Shown here: positions 11,267 through 22,321 of the stretch, in pieces | Layout: each line of letters opens with the position of its first letter | How positions within the stretch are numbered: position 1 is the first letter of the stretch | Assembly: GCA_038502055.1 (NCBI GenBank) | Contig: JAXRKN010000029.1 | Location: 905,001-969,000, forward strand | Length of the DNA stretch: 64,000 bases | Direction: 5' to 3' | Source of the DNA: Tanytarsus gracilentus | Taxonomy: Eukaryota; Arthropoda; Insecta; Diptera; Chironomidae | Made by a program: the position numbers and the translations under genes | Notes under the pieces: model-generated | Database searches by the model: none | Told to the model about the DNA's origin: nothing | The model's input: only the letters and a program-made list of their open reading frames with translations

Positions 11267-12454
11267 TCAACCTTAAAAAATATTTTAAAAATATTTTTAA
11301 GGCACTTGCGGTAAATTTTTCTAAAAGTCACTGAATTTCGCCCATTTTATTCAAAAAAGATTTGAAGACACAAAACGTTTATTGAGGTTATCACTATCAA
11401 TTTTTCTGATAATATTTTAAGCTTTTTAAAACTCGACCGATTTCTTCAACGTCCGTGTACGATATGTGAAGATGAAAAAATATTTTCGTTTACAATTAAA
11501 TTTTTTAGCTCACTATGAGTTGAAAAAGAAAATTATCGCAGTTAATTTTTTATCACTCTATCAGGGTGTGCGTTTTATTTGAATTAGATCATCAAACGTG
11601 AATCATGAAATGCGTTACCTGGGCATGGTGCTAGAGAAGAAGTTACACCTTCAAAAAGCACTGTGTCGTTGGCAAAATTAGTATCGCTTTTAGAACCAGT
11701 GGACAATTTATAAATTTTTTATATGAACTATATTAAAAAAATGTTTCAAAACCCACTTGTAACTGATCAGTATTGGAAATGTTTAGGAAATGTAATTATG
11801 GGGAAGATTTTTTTGGGGAATTTTCTAGAGAATTTTTTTTAAGACCTTGGACAAGTTTTTTAGGAGAAGTCTTTTTTGGAGCAGCCATTTTGAAAAAGTC
11901 TTGGACAAGCAATTTTGGAGAAATCTCGGAGAAGCCATTCTATAGAGGAAGCAGCATCCAGCCGAGAAACCAATATTCAGTGAAAGAACGAACATCCAGT
12001 GAAAGAACCAAGACGGAGTTCTGAATCTGACATCAAATTAAAATTTTTCTGCAAGACTTAAAAATTACCCCTTAAATTTATATTGCACGCAACACACCCC
12101 ATATTTAAATTTTTTTGTTAATTTAACTAACTTTATAGTGAGAGAGATGGAAATATTATTGATTTGGGCAAAACTAGAGTATATAAGCTTTTATTTGACG
12201 AAAACCCGAAGTTTCTAGCTGTGTCAGGGGCCGAGGAATTTCAGGAACAGACAGACAGAAGGACGCACGGACGGAAAGCATATAAGTGTTACACCACTTC
12301 GTGGGTTACACTAAAAAATGAGTGAAGATTAAAATATCCTGTAAAAAGTTGTATTATAACTTTAATACATTTTGCTACAAAAAAATTCCAATTGGATTTT
12401 TGATTTTCCAATAAGAATCTTTAATTATAATAAGGATAAAAAGGATTCCAAATT
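11267..12454. other. Spacer with retrotransposon debris
   Basis: The stretch at 11350-11580 is one of six copies of an approximately 210-bp block beginning GATTTGAAGGCACAAAACG (others near 14921, 20147, 38439, 43675 and 48127). At 12150-12320 lies a repeat containing CAGACAGACAGAAGG and ending GTGGGTTACACTAAAAAATG, related to the spacer of the palindrome at 46690-46800. I find no intact gene; the open frame at 11773-12024 has no coding support. Confidence 0.45.
11592..11690 (+). pseudogene. Reverse transcriptase fragment (non-LTR type)
   Basis: An open stretch of about 30 codons reads EMRYLGMVLEKKLHLQKAL before a TAG. It resembles the conserved YLG(V/M)xLDxxL segment of Jockey/R1-type reverse transcriptases that follows the catalytic palm. 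There is no further RT sequence on either side, so it is a dead fragment. The identification rests on one short motif. Confidence 0.4.
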
Positions 12455-13130
12455 TGTGTTTAAAAAGTTTAAATTTATTCGATCATGATTTTGATGTTGA
12501 CAAAAAGGGAGCACGCAAGTATTTTTCAACCAACGTAGCTAAATGATGAAAGTCTCCTAAGAAACTTTAAAGCTTGTGGTCACTCGAATTTTCATTTTAT
12601 TAAAGAATAAAATTCGAAGTTAAATTCTAAATAAAAGTGATAAAAAATTTAAATTTTTTTCGATTGTTCTTTTCAAATTAAGTTATGAGTTTTCATTAGT
12701 TTTTTTAAATATTTTACTAAGTTCATTTTAATAAAACATAATTAATTTAAAAAATGATAATTAAATTAGGAATAAAATATTTTTTTGGTTCCACTGAGGT
12801 ACGGCAACCTTAATTTTTTAACATAAAATTTTGCACAAAAAAAAATTATATTAAGAAACTTAAGCCAATGCAATCGTTTATTTTTGGGTTTTTTCAATAT
12901 CACTGCATTGCATCATTGAGCAATAAAATTTTTTCGTCGGTAATAAAATCGTATTTTCTTATCGCAGTTCTTGAAGTGCTTTCAGTTATCGCTTTATTAT
13001 CTTTTCCTCGAACAAAATCAACTTTTGCTTGTGCGAGTATTGTCCAAAAATAATTGACTGATGACTAAGATTATGAGCAGAGATTGAAGTTTGTGAGTTG
13101 ACCGGGAAAAATCAAACAATGAAAATCTAC
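12455..13130. repeat. Internal duplication unit X2
   Basis: This is the paralogue of 5800-5985, 7553-7660 and 8640-8900. It preserves the uninserted sites of both the retroposon at 5986 and the Helentron-like element at 7667. The hydrophobic open frame at 12868-13053 is disrupted in the paralogue and not recognisable. Confidence 0.65.
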
Positions 13131-13264
13131 TTGAAAGTTTTAAATTTTTTTAAAGCATTTTAAAAAGTTTAAATAAACAAATTAACCAAAAATTAGCAAA
13201 ACTTCTAAAAAATAATTTAAGTGTTAAAAGATTGAAAATTCATAATTTTCTGATTAATTTTTAA

Positions 13265-13403
13265 CAGAGATGGACAATTACAAAAAATTACAAAAAAATA
13301 CATGGAATGTAATTTAATTATTGGACATTCCATGAATTTTATATAAAAATTTAATTAATTACTTTTATTTTTTACTCGATTAAAATTTTACTTTCCATCT
13401 CTG
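13265..13403. mobile_element. 139-bp MITE, CAGAGATGG termini
   Basis: The terminal inverted repeats are CAGAGATGGACAATTACA on the left and a matching CCATCTCTG end on the right. It is flanked by ATTTTTAA and ATTTTGAA, an approximate 8-bp target duplication, while the paralogue near 9575-9590 lacks the element. CAGNG termini and 8-bp duplications point to a hAT-type MITE. Three related copies lie at 20358, 43883 and 48338. Confidence 0.65.
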
Positions 13404-13676
13404 ATTTTGAAAAATAATTAATTTGTGAAAATTTTCAATTAGAATATTGGAAAATGTTTTTTTTAATACAAACGTTAAATTTTCTTCTTGCTTTATTTTT
13501 TATCGCTTGGTTTAATTTAAAACTCCACTTCATACTCAAATCTTCTCAGGCAAATTAATTTAAATGTATTTCAAAGGTTGTTTAATATTTTTTATCATAT
13601 TTATTTTTTTAAATTTTATCATCACAGATTTATTTAAATATTTTCTTATTTAAACTATTTTGTTAAAAAATTCAAT

Positions 13677-14720
13677 TTTTTACTTGTATAGTGAATTTTT
13701 TAGATTAGATTAGATTAGATTAGATGACGATTAGGTGGCCACTACCGAAGTAGGAGAGACGTCCAACGCAACCACACATGATTGACCCCCGATTCCTCGG
13801 AAAAGCAGGGTCTAGCGGGCTACTTAGGCAAGTATCTACAGTCGATACAAGCCACAGGTTACGAACAAACCCCTTCTCGGAATAAATACAATTAGATAAT
13901 CGTTAGAGAGAACTGATGTCGGGCCAACCACCCTCTACCATCAGCGTTGGTTAATAGGGCATTTTAAAATACCTTTACGGCAATGTTAGTGTGTTAGTGT
14001 TTTTGTTTTTTGTAATTTGTAAGTTTTTGTTTTCGAATGATTTTTGTTTGTAATTTCTAGCGAAACTACGGTTGAGAACAGTCTTGTTTACTGAACAGAT
14101 ATTACAGTTTCCAACTAATCAAAACCAAATCAACTTTTAACTTGTCTTAATCACTTGGATAAAAGCCGTGATTCCACTACTACCTTCCTCAACTGAGTCT
14201 AGTGTACACAGTTGGTATGTCGAGTCACAATATATGTCCGTAATTAAGGAAAATGACAAACTCAATTAAAGAAATATTCTTTGATTGAGTGTGAACTAAA
14301 GTTTCTCGCAATTATAATTGAAATAAAAATACAAAGATCCAGACGAGATCCAAGAAGAGGAAAATATTTGAACATTTTTATTTGTTTCCCTTGATATGAA
14401 GCACAATACTCTCCGGTCGGACTCTAATATACTTTAATATAAAATTTGTGAACAAAATAAAAGATCCAGTAAGATCCAGTTAAAATTGAAACTTCCAGTT
14501 TGGAGGAGAAAATGAGAGGATTTTAAATGCAATGCTTCAATATGAAGCAGAACTTAGTTAAGCACCGATTGCTTAACATTAAAGCGAGAAGGAGCGACAA
14601 TTTAGAACAAAATTGAATGAAAAATTATTTCCCTTGTAAAAAAAACCTCTCATATTTATTCGCTCATTCTCGCTTTTTACCTGAATAATCGATTTTTACT
14701 TATATAGTGAATTTTTTAGA
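13677..14720 (-). mobile_element. Non-LTR retrotransposon derivative, minus strand
   Basis: The element body is 13705-14692. It is flanked by a 28-bp direct repeat (13677-13704 and 14693-14720, one mismatch). Its 3' end is on the left with TAATC repeats. No ORF is present. Read on the minus strand it starts near TCAGGTAAAAAGCGAGAATG and parallels the element at 5986-7552, including the ACTGGATCT repeats and the 3' region, so the two are members of related families. A third 3' end lies at 45229. Confidence 0.7.
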
Positions 14721-15448
14721 TAAATTATTACTTACCTAAATAAATTTTCAATTTTTTTATATTTTTTAATCCAAAATCTGCTTTTAAAAGTGTATTAAAA
14801 GTCCGATTTAATATTTTTTCGCGAATAACAAAATATTTTAAAGTTTTATTAAAATTATTTTTTGAAGGCACTTGCGATAAATTTTCTAAGTCTTTAAATT
14901 TTAAACGCCCATATCATTCAAAAAAGATTTGAAGGCACAAAACGTTTATTGAGGTTACTCCTATCAATTTTTCTGATAATATTTTAAGCTTTTTAAAACT
15001 CGACCGATTTCTTCAACGTCCGTTTACGATATGTGTAGATGAAAAAATATTTTCGCTCACACTTAAATTTTTTAGCACACAAAAATTATCGCAGTGAATT
15101 TTTTTATCGCCCTGTCAGTGTGAGTGTTTTATTTGAAACAGAACCAGAGATAAGTAATTACAAAAAATTTCATCTTATGTAATTTAATTTTGGGAAATTG
15201 CTTGGACTTGGTATGAAAATTTAATTAATTTAATTTAATTTTTTGTAATCGCGACTTTTGGGTGATATTGACATGAATAAAATTAAAAAGCGGCACAAAC
15301 TCAGGTAAAACGAAATTAATTAACAACATGCAATAAAAAAAATAAAATATCGACAAGATTTTTTTTATTTATTACTTTTTTGAAAATACAAAATTTCATA
15401 TTTAAAATTTTTCCTTGTCGTTCAAAGTGCAGAGTAGCTTTTCCACAG

Positions 15449-15877
15449 TTATTTTGGATTTTCCGTACGCTTATTAACGTATTCAACATTGACTTCAGAG
15501 CTTAAGATTCCCAATGTTGCATCCACAATAATGCACTTATTATTTTCATCCCAATCATATTTTAACTTGAGTTGGATTGCAACGAGTTTAGTCCAACTCC
15601 AAATCGTTTTAAATTTGACGTCTCGAAGATCTTCGTTCGCACGATCCTTAGGATATTTTCGCTCTTTCTTGATCAACTCCAAGATATCCTCAATAAGCTT
15701 TTTGCCTTCGGCCGCATCGATTTTTCCATCAGAACTTTTTGCAAGTTCATCAATTGCGTCATCAATCAAAGTTTGGTACTTCTCGAGACTTTCTGTTGTT
15801 TCCGTTGCATGTTCTAACGCTTCAATTTTCCGAATTAATGCCTCAAAGGTCTCCTTTCTTGCTTTCGTATCAGTCAT
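15449..15877 (-). CDS. Unrecognised 142-residue helical protein, copy 1
   Basis: A complete ORF runs from ATG at 15877 to TAA at 15449. I do not recognise the family. The protein is charged, mostly helix-forming by composition (repeated E/K/L/I), has one cysteine near residue 116, and has no signal peptide or membrane segment. The start is preceded by TTTTTAATTAG, which would serve as a splice acceptor for a 5' leader intron. AATAAA-type signals lie just downstream around 15360. The sequence is identical to the copy at 40387-40815 over the whole ORF, while surrounding DNA differs slightly, suggesting a very recent duplication, gene conversion or strong constraint. On the other strand, overlapping frames are shadows. 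Confidence 0.75.
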   Translation of the reverse strand: MTDTKARKETFEALIRKIEALEHATETTESLEKYQTLIDDAIDELAKSSDGKIDAAEGKKLIEDILELIKKERKYPKDRANEDLRDVKFKTIWSWTKLVAIQLKLKYDWDENNKCIIVDATLGILSSEVNVEYVNKRTENPK

Positions 15878-15899
15878 CCTAATTAAAAATTATTTGTAA

Positions 15900-16990
15900 T
15901 TATTCACCGCCACTCAAAAGTTTGTAGAAAATTTTGGAATAAATTAAATTTCCTTTTATTTTGAGTGACGTTCCCCTCGTCAAAACAGTGATATCGTGTG
16001 TAAAATATTTATATTAATTAAGTGTATTCTAGTTTGTTTCTAAGTGCGTAAAGTGTTTTAAAAGTTTAATCAAATGTTTCTAACAACTTCAGACATGGAG
16101 TTAGAATCAATTACAGGTAAGAAAGGGAAAATGAGTGAAAATAAACTAGAAAAATTTTTCTTTTAAAGAGAGGTCGGTAAAGATCACCCAAAATTATTTC
16201 ACCCAATAAAAAGTTATCTCATTATTTCAATTGTTTTTTACTTTTTTGTAAGTAGATTATTTTACTCATTTTCTCTTATGAAATGTCGGATGACATTTCA
16301 GGGTAGGTATAAACACAGCTAGCTTTAAACAAATAAAATTTAATAAAGTTAATTTTTATTTTTATTTCTAATATTTAACTTTTTTTTTGTAATCAAAAAC
16401 GTAAAAAACCTTAATGTTACAAAAAGTCACATTTAAAAAAATTTGAATTCATTAACTAAAAAATATAAAAATGTTTTTCATCAATTCAACAATGGCCTTG
16501 AAATATTTCTTGACCTACATTTTTGGAAAGAAAAAAAACATTTAATCGCATTTCGAAAATATTTTAATCTCTCACTTAAACATTCACACAGTTGATGTGC
16601 TCTCCGATGTTTTTATTCCCAACGTTTTTGGATGTTTTTTACTTTTTCGTGCCGGTTTGTTTATGGCTCAAAAAATGAGTCGGGGTCAAAAAACTGCTTG
16701 GCAACATTTTAAATTTTTATGACTAAAATATTTTAATTTTTGCTGCTTTAAATTAATTTGTTTATTTTTTAATTTTTTAGTCAATTTATAAAATGATTTA
16801 TGAAAATATTTTTTCTCTAATTAAGGTTTTCAAATTTTTTAAAAAATATTTTTATATGTTAAACTTTTTAGTTTTAAATATATTTCTGATGATTTCTTGC
16901 TTATGGCGCAATTTACTCGAATAATTTATGTTTTTTACAAAGTCCAAGAAGAAAAAACTTTTTTCGAAGACACACGCAAAAAACCAATGC
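15900..16990. repeat. Duplicated segment downstream of the 142-residue gene
   Basis: This matches 40838-41915. At 16074-16113 a short plus-strand ATG frame ends in a splice-donor-like ACAG|GTAAGA, followed by an inverted pair GAAAATGAGTGAAAATAA / TTATTTTACTCATTTTC. A similar arrangement occurs in the non-LTR derivatives at about 6145 and 14690. I cannot join it to further exons, so no gene is called. Confidence 0.5.
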
Positions 16991-17295
16991 CTCCCTTCCA
17001 TACAAAATAAACCGGGCCGAGTTTGCGGTCGTTTAGGGATGACTAAAATTTTTCTGAGCTTGATTGCAAGTCCACGAATTTTTTTGAATTTCAGAATAAG
17101 GCTTAATAATTGAACTCAATACAAAAAAAGTGTCACTATTAGATTTTCTTTCAATTTTTAAGTTAATCTTGTTCATAGACATTTCTCATTTGAAGTCTCA
17201 ATTGTGTTTAAATACTGATATTAAATATGTCGCTTCCCACTTGAACAAAAATTATTTTCTTTCACACCAACACTAATGTTCGGCGGTGAGCTTTT

Positions 17296-18413
17296 GAAAA
17301 TGCCAGGCATTTAAGTCGATTCATTTGAGTCGAGTGAAGTAATCGACTTTTCGAGTCGATTGCGTTTTTTTGCAATCGGCTCGAGTCGATTCAAGTCGAT
17401 TGCGTTTTTTTGCAATCGGCTCGAGTCGATTCAAGTCGATTGCGTTTTTTTGCAATCGGCTCGAGTCGATTCGAGTCGATTGCGGTTTTTTCCAATCGGC
17501 TCGAGTCGATTCGAGTCGATTGCGGTTTTTTGCCAATCGACTCGAGTCGATTCAAGTCGATTGCGTTTTTTTCCAATCGGCTCGAGTCGACTTGAGTCGA
17601 TTGTAGTTTTATGTGTAAATTTTCTGAAACAAGATTCAGAGAAGTGAGATCTGGTGTAAGAAGTGAGATACACTCAACCTAAGTTTCAGAGCTGGAAGTG
17701 AGATCCAGTCAACGAATGATGCAGTGCTGGAAGTGAGATCCAGTCAATCTAAGTTTCAGTGCTGGAAGTGAGATCCAGTCAACATATGATACAGTGCTGG
17801 AAGTGAAATCCAGTCAACGAATGATGCAGTGCTAGAAGTGACATCCTCTCAATCTAAGTTTCAGTGCTGGAAGTGACATCCAGTCAATCTAATTTCCAGT
17901 GCTGGTAGTGAGATTCAGTCAACCTAAGTTCAGGTTCCAGCACTGGAACTTAGGTTGACTGGATCGCACTTCCTGCACCAGATGTCACTTCTCTGAATCT
18001 TGCTTTAAAAAAAATAAAATAAAATTTACAAGTCAAACGCAATCGACTCGAGTCGATTCAAGTCGAGCCGATAGGAAAAAACCGCAATCGGCTCGAATCG
18101 ACTCGAGCCGATTGGCAAAAAACCGCAAGCGACTCGAATCGACTCGAGCCGATTGCAAAAAAACGCAATCGACTTGAATCGACTCGAGCCGATTGCAAAA
18201 AAACCGCAAGCGACTCGAATCGACTCGAGCCGATTGCAAAAAAACGCAATCGACTTGAATCGACTCGAGTCGATTGGCAAAAAACAGCAATCGACTTGAA
18301 TCGACTCGAGCCGATTGCAAAAAAACGCAATCGACTTGAATCGACTCGAGCCGATTGCAAAAAAACGCAATCGACTCGAGTGAATTCACTCGACTTAAAT
18401 CCCTGGAAAATGC
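17296..18413. mobile_element. hAT-type foldback element with satellite arms, copy 1
   Basis: The element body is 17304-18405, flanked by an exact 8-bp duplication GAAAATGC. The termini read CAGGCATTTAAGTCG and, inverted, CAGGGATTTAAGTCG. Both arms (about 17345-17605 and 18040-18380) are inverted arrays of an approximately 40-bp unit, TCGAGTCGATTGCGTTTTTT, and so on. The centre carries an array of a GAAGTGAGATCCAGTCAAC motif. CAGGG termini plus an 8-bp duplication fit the hAT superfamily. No transposase is present. The several reading frames through the arms are by-products of the repeat. Confidence 0.8.
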
Positions 18414-18924
18414 AAAATGAAATTCTTTAATTCAAAGCTTTAACTGCTTTTATATTCAACAAACGTGATCGCATGCACTGAGAAATATGTTAAACATCCC
18501 TTTCATACATTAATTTAAGAAATATTATCAAAAAATATTATAATGTTGACGTTTAATTTTTTACTGGATAAAAATTCCACTCATCATCGATATTGTATAA
18601 GACGATGCTCGCATGAACGCGATAGGGCATTTTCATTTTGACAAAACGTAAATAAAAAAATTCTTTAATTCAATCTCTATTTTAAAAAATTATTAAATAA
18701 GAAAAGTTTTATTTTAGTTTTCTGATTAAAATAAAACTCAGTAGTTTCAAGTTAGACGCTCTAAAGAGTACGAAATAGCAACATTTTAGTTCACTGCATA
18801 CTTGCAGAGCATTTGCCCGGGTGTGTGTAAAAACAAAAAACTCACACAACTTTCAAAGCTGCGGTCCATTATGAGCTTTCATTTGTATGGAAAAAAGCTG
18901 CTGATGGAAGGCCTCGCAAAAAAC
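18414..18924. other. AT-rich spacer, no gene seen
   Basis: I can support no gene, RNA or repeat structure here. It joins the foldback element to duplication copy A at the phrase AATAAACGCGAGATTATTTC. Confidence 0.5.
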
Positions 18925-19149
18925 GAACAAAAAATAAACGCGAGATTATTTCACCATTTCTGAGAATTTTTTGAGTTACAGTAACGACTCTAGAATTTAG
19001 GTTAAAATTTTTTTAATTATGATGTTAAAAAATTAAAGTATAAATTTATTTTTATTTTTAATTTATTTTATTAAACTAAAGTAAAATTTAAAAAATTATC
19101 CTAGATCTATTTATTTAATTATTTTAATTTAAAAGGGAGTCAAAAATAA

Positions 19150-19784
19150 TATTGCACACTGGTTCAGGTATACGTACTTTTTTACCAGCAAAAAAAAATT
19201 CAAAGATATCTTTGGTTCAATTTCAAAGAGAAAATTTAATCATTTTACCCCATTTTATATGGAAAAACTGCAAATTTGGTTCATTTTTAAAGTCGATTTT
19301 CGGGCAAGGTGGCAAGAGGTGGCACACCAATGTGTTTGCATTCGATAGATTCTTTCTTTAGCTGTTAGAATTCAGAACTTTTAGAGCGAAGCTAGGCGAA
19401 GCTTTTTTCGTAGATCAATATTTGTGAAGGTCCGTTTGACGTATTTTGCTTACTCACTTTAAGGCAGTTCCAAAGTTTAAAAAAAATTAAATTAAATTTG
19501 ATAAAAAACTTCAAAGCATCTTCTCGCATTTTACTTATTTAATTTTAAAATTAAGATGTTTGAATCAAAGTTAAAAGGGGTAAACTAAAAAGGTTGTTTT
19601 TAGCAATATTATAGTGAGTCACTTTGAACCCTAAATGCGGCTTAATTTCCCTGGTTCAAAGTGCTGAAAATTTGAGGACTTATAAAGGAAGGTCAGAACT
19701 ATTTGAAAAATGACGTTTTGTGTTTAAAAACAGACCTTGCCTTTTTGGAAAAAAATATATATGAAACTGAACCAGTGTGTATTG
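19150..19784. mobile_element. Transib-like MITE with 5-bp duplication
   Basis: The element body is 19155-19779, 625 bp. Its inverted termini are CACACTGGTTCAG, and it is flanked by an exact TATTG duplication. The paralogous sites near 43305 and 47760 read AATAATATTGGATG without the insertion. A 5-bp duplication and CAC-initial termini with a CACACTG heptamer suggest the Transib superfamily, although the match to the usual heptamer is imperfect. The short frame at 19152-19361 has no coding support. Confidence 0.65.
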
Positions 19785-20357
19785 GATGAAATCTATGATG
19801 AAATCATCGAGCATTTGAATTTATTTGATTGTATAGAGTTCTTTATGGCACTAACATACTCACACAAAATTTATGTCTGCGGTTTCCGGCTATGATGAAA
19901 TAAAACTTTTTAGTTGAAATAATTTTGAGAGATAATTTTTAAAGTTGTTTTATTTTCACTTACATTTTTTTAATTTATTATCAAACGTGTTGAAAGTCTT
20001 TAAAAACTCTTTGCAAAAATATTTGGGATTTTTTTATAAACGACAAAAATAGTTTAAAACTATTAAAAAATATTGTTCACTCTTTTTTATGCACTTTTGA
20101 TTAATTGTCACAAAAGTAACTGCATTTAAACCGTTACTTAATCTCAAAAAGATTTGAAGGCACAAAACGTTTATTGAGGTTATCACTATCAATTTTTCTG
20201 ATAATATTTTAAGCTTTTTAAAACTCGACCGATTTTTTCAACGACCGTTTATGATATGTGAAGATGAAAAAATATTTTCGTTCACACTTAAATTTTTAAG
20301 CTCGCAGTGAATCTTTTTATCGCCCTGTCAGTGTGTGTGTTTTACTTGAATTAGATC

Positions 20358-20497
20358 CAGAGATGGGCAACTACAAAAAAATTCATGTAATTTAATTGCA
20401 ATTAATTGTAGAAAATTATATGAATTTTGTATGAAAATGTATTTAATTTTTTTTAATTGAAATTTTTACTCGATTAAAATGTAATTGCCCATCTCTG
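20358..20497. mobile_element. 140-bp MITE, CAGAGATGGGC termini (copy A)
   Basis: Inverted ends are CAGAGATGGGCAACTACA and TGTAATTGCCCATCTCTG. It is shared at the same position in copies B and C, so it was inserted before the triplication. It belongs to the same family as 13265-13403. Confidence 0.65.
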
Positions 20498-21004
20498 TCT
20501 TTCTGTAAAATAAATATTTTGAATCGCGACTGTGGGATGAAATAATTAATTAAAAAAATTTAATAAATTTAATTCTAAATATTAATAAAATTTAATTTTA
20601 CAAAATAATTAATTTAAAAATTAAAAAAAGTTATTTTTTAAAATTAATAAAATTTAATTTTAAAAAATTTCTTAATTTAATTTACAACTAAATCAAGTGC
20701 AGCCAATGCAGTTACGCTTGTTTCCATAATAAGAAATAATTTTTTCATCGAATTTTGTTTGTCTTCGATCGCATGTAAAAATTTCTCAACGGTTTTAATT
20801 TTTTTTTGTCACACTCCAAAAAGTATACTTTGGCATTCGCTCATGACATTCCGACAAATTTTTTTCAACATTCAGATTTTTTGGCTTAAAAACAATGTTT
20901 AAAAAACAGCAAATTTACTCATTAAAAAATTATTTCTTGTAGCTTTAAGTCACCTCATAAGGACATTAATTGGTTGTGCATCGAGTCAACATTAAAAATT
21001 CAAA

Positions 21005-21953
21005 ATGAAGCCGTTAAATCGTGAAAATTTCTTGTCATTTTATTTGCCGGTCAATAGCTTGGTGAGCTAGACGGCTTTGTCGATTAACATCATGAATCCA
21101 GCACTGAAGACCAAGTGAGATTTTATTTTTATTTAAAAATATTCGAGCATTTTTAAATTTTCATCTTAAGTGAGTAATTTTTAAAAGCTTTTTCAAATGT
21201 TTTTAATATTTAAAAAAATTAATTAAAAAATACAAAAGTTGTCATCATTCAATTAATAAATTTTCTCCCTACTTTAATTTTTATATTAATTAAATTTTTA
21301 ATCGTAGATTTTTTGGCTCATCGGACCTCACAAATTTTCTCTTATGGCACACGGTCGCAGGATCAGGAGCTTACATTTACACTCGCAAGCACTTGAAGAA
21401 AGTTCCATGCAATAAAAGAATCGCTTACGCGTGAGTTAAACGATTAATTTTAAATTAATTAATAAATAAAAATATTTTTAATGAATTAAGAAATTAAAAT
21501 ATAATTTTTCATTAATTAATTAATAAAATTATTTTTAATAAATTAAGAAATTAAAATATAATTTTATATCAATTAATGAACAAATTTTTTTTAATGAATT
21601 AAGAAATTAAAATATAATTTTTTATTAATTTTTTATTATTTTTAATGAATTAAGAAATTAAAAATTAATTTTTCATTAATTAACGAAATCAATTTTTAGG
21701 AAATTAATTAATAGAATTAATTTTTAATTAACAATAATTATGAATTATTTAATAAAAAACTTTAAATTTTAGTGCCGCCGGTGGAATTCTCTTCAGCTTC
21801 GGGTCAGTCCTCATGTGGGCTTTCCTTAAAAATGTGCTGCCAAAGAACAACGGAATTGCAACCTTCGCCGGGCTCACCAGTGGCTTAGCTATCGTGAAAC
21901 TTACCTCAGATTATCTTCAAGATGTCGACGATCAAGTGTCGGAGGTTGATTAA
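21005..21953 (+). pseudogene. Small membrane-protein gene, copy A (one premature stop)
   Basis: There are three exons: 21005-21114, 21308-21430 and 21773-21953, with GTGAGA/GTGAGT donors, TAG acceptors and consistent phase, giving 137 codons. Two hydrophobic segments are visible in exon 3 (AYAAAGGILFSFGSVLMWAF and ATFAGLTSGLAIV), so it is probably a small integral membrane protein. I do not recognise the family. Codon 22 is TAG (21068-21070), where copies B and C have TAC. Copies B and C have instead a one-base difference at the start of exon 2 and a TAA later in it. Each copy is therefore disabled in a different way, unless my splice model is slightly off. Confidence 0.6.
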
Positions 21954-22321
21954 ATTCGTGATGACATTGGAAATGTAGTTGAGAATTTTGAAAATTTAAA
22001 TTTAAAATCTTTAACATTTTTTATTAAAAATTAGATTGAAAATTTTCTTTAATAATTTTAATTTTTTGTGAATATTTTATTTTCATTTCACTTGTAAAAA
22101 TGCACAAAACTAAATTGCATTAAAATGTTCAATTTTTATTCAAAAATTTTTTTTATTTTTTTACCCAAATTTTTTTTCTTCAAATTTAATAAATTTTTTT
22201 ATTGTTTATTCAAAATTATTGAAAAAAATAATTTCTCCGTTTAATAATTCTGGTGAACGTGGTTGTTTAATACATTTTGCGAACGGGTTTTTTTTATTGT
22301 TTTTAGATTTTTAAACTGCCA

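Larger units (their letters stand above)
18925..22310. repeat. Segmental duplication copy A
   Basis: This is paralogous to 41915-45228 (copy B) and 47557-50224 plus 51226-51263 (copy C). It contains the Transib-like insertion at 19155, a MITE at 20358, one copy of the six-fold 210-bp block at 20147, and the broken membrane-protein gene at 21005-21953. A minus-strand stretch at 20690-20830 in all copies looks like the decayed last exon of another gene. Confidence 0.85.

Noticed and set aside
10033..11331. ORFs rich in CT, HN and MCT motifs in FB-1
   Set aside because: They read the GTGCACAA units of the foldback arms on both strands and have no gene structure.
17345..17605. CRISPR-like array of regularly spaced repeats
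   Set aside because: The 40-bp units are contiguous satellite repeats without unique spacers, mirrored in inverse orientation at 18040-18380 and enclosed by hAT-type ends in a eukaryotic genome.
17321..18389. Overlapping ORFs of about 60-118 codons in all frames with repeated RFFAIGSSRF or NRLESTR phrases
   Set aside because: They arise because the satellite unit lacks stops in several frames; there is no start context, splice or composition support.
19152..19361. Plus-strand ORF of 69 codons as a transposase fragment
   Set aside because: It begins inside the MITE terminus, has no recognisable catalytic motif, and is shorter than expected even for a relic.
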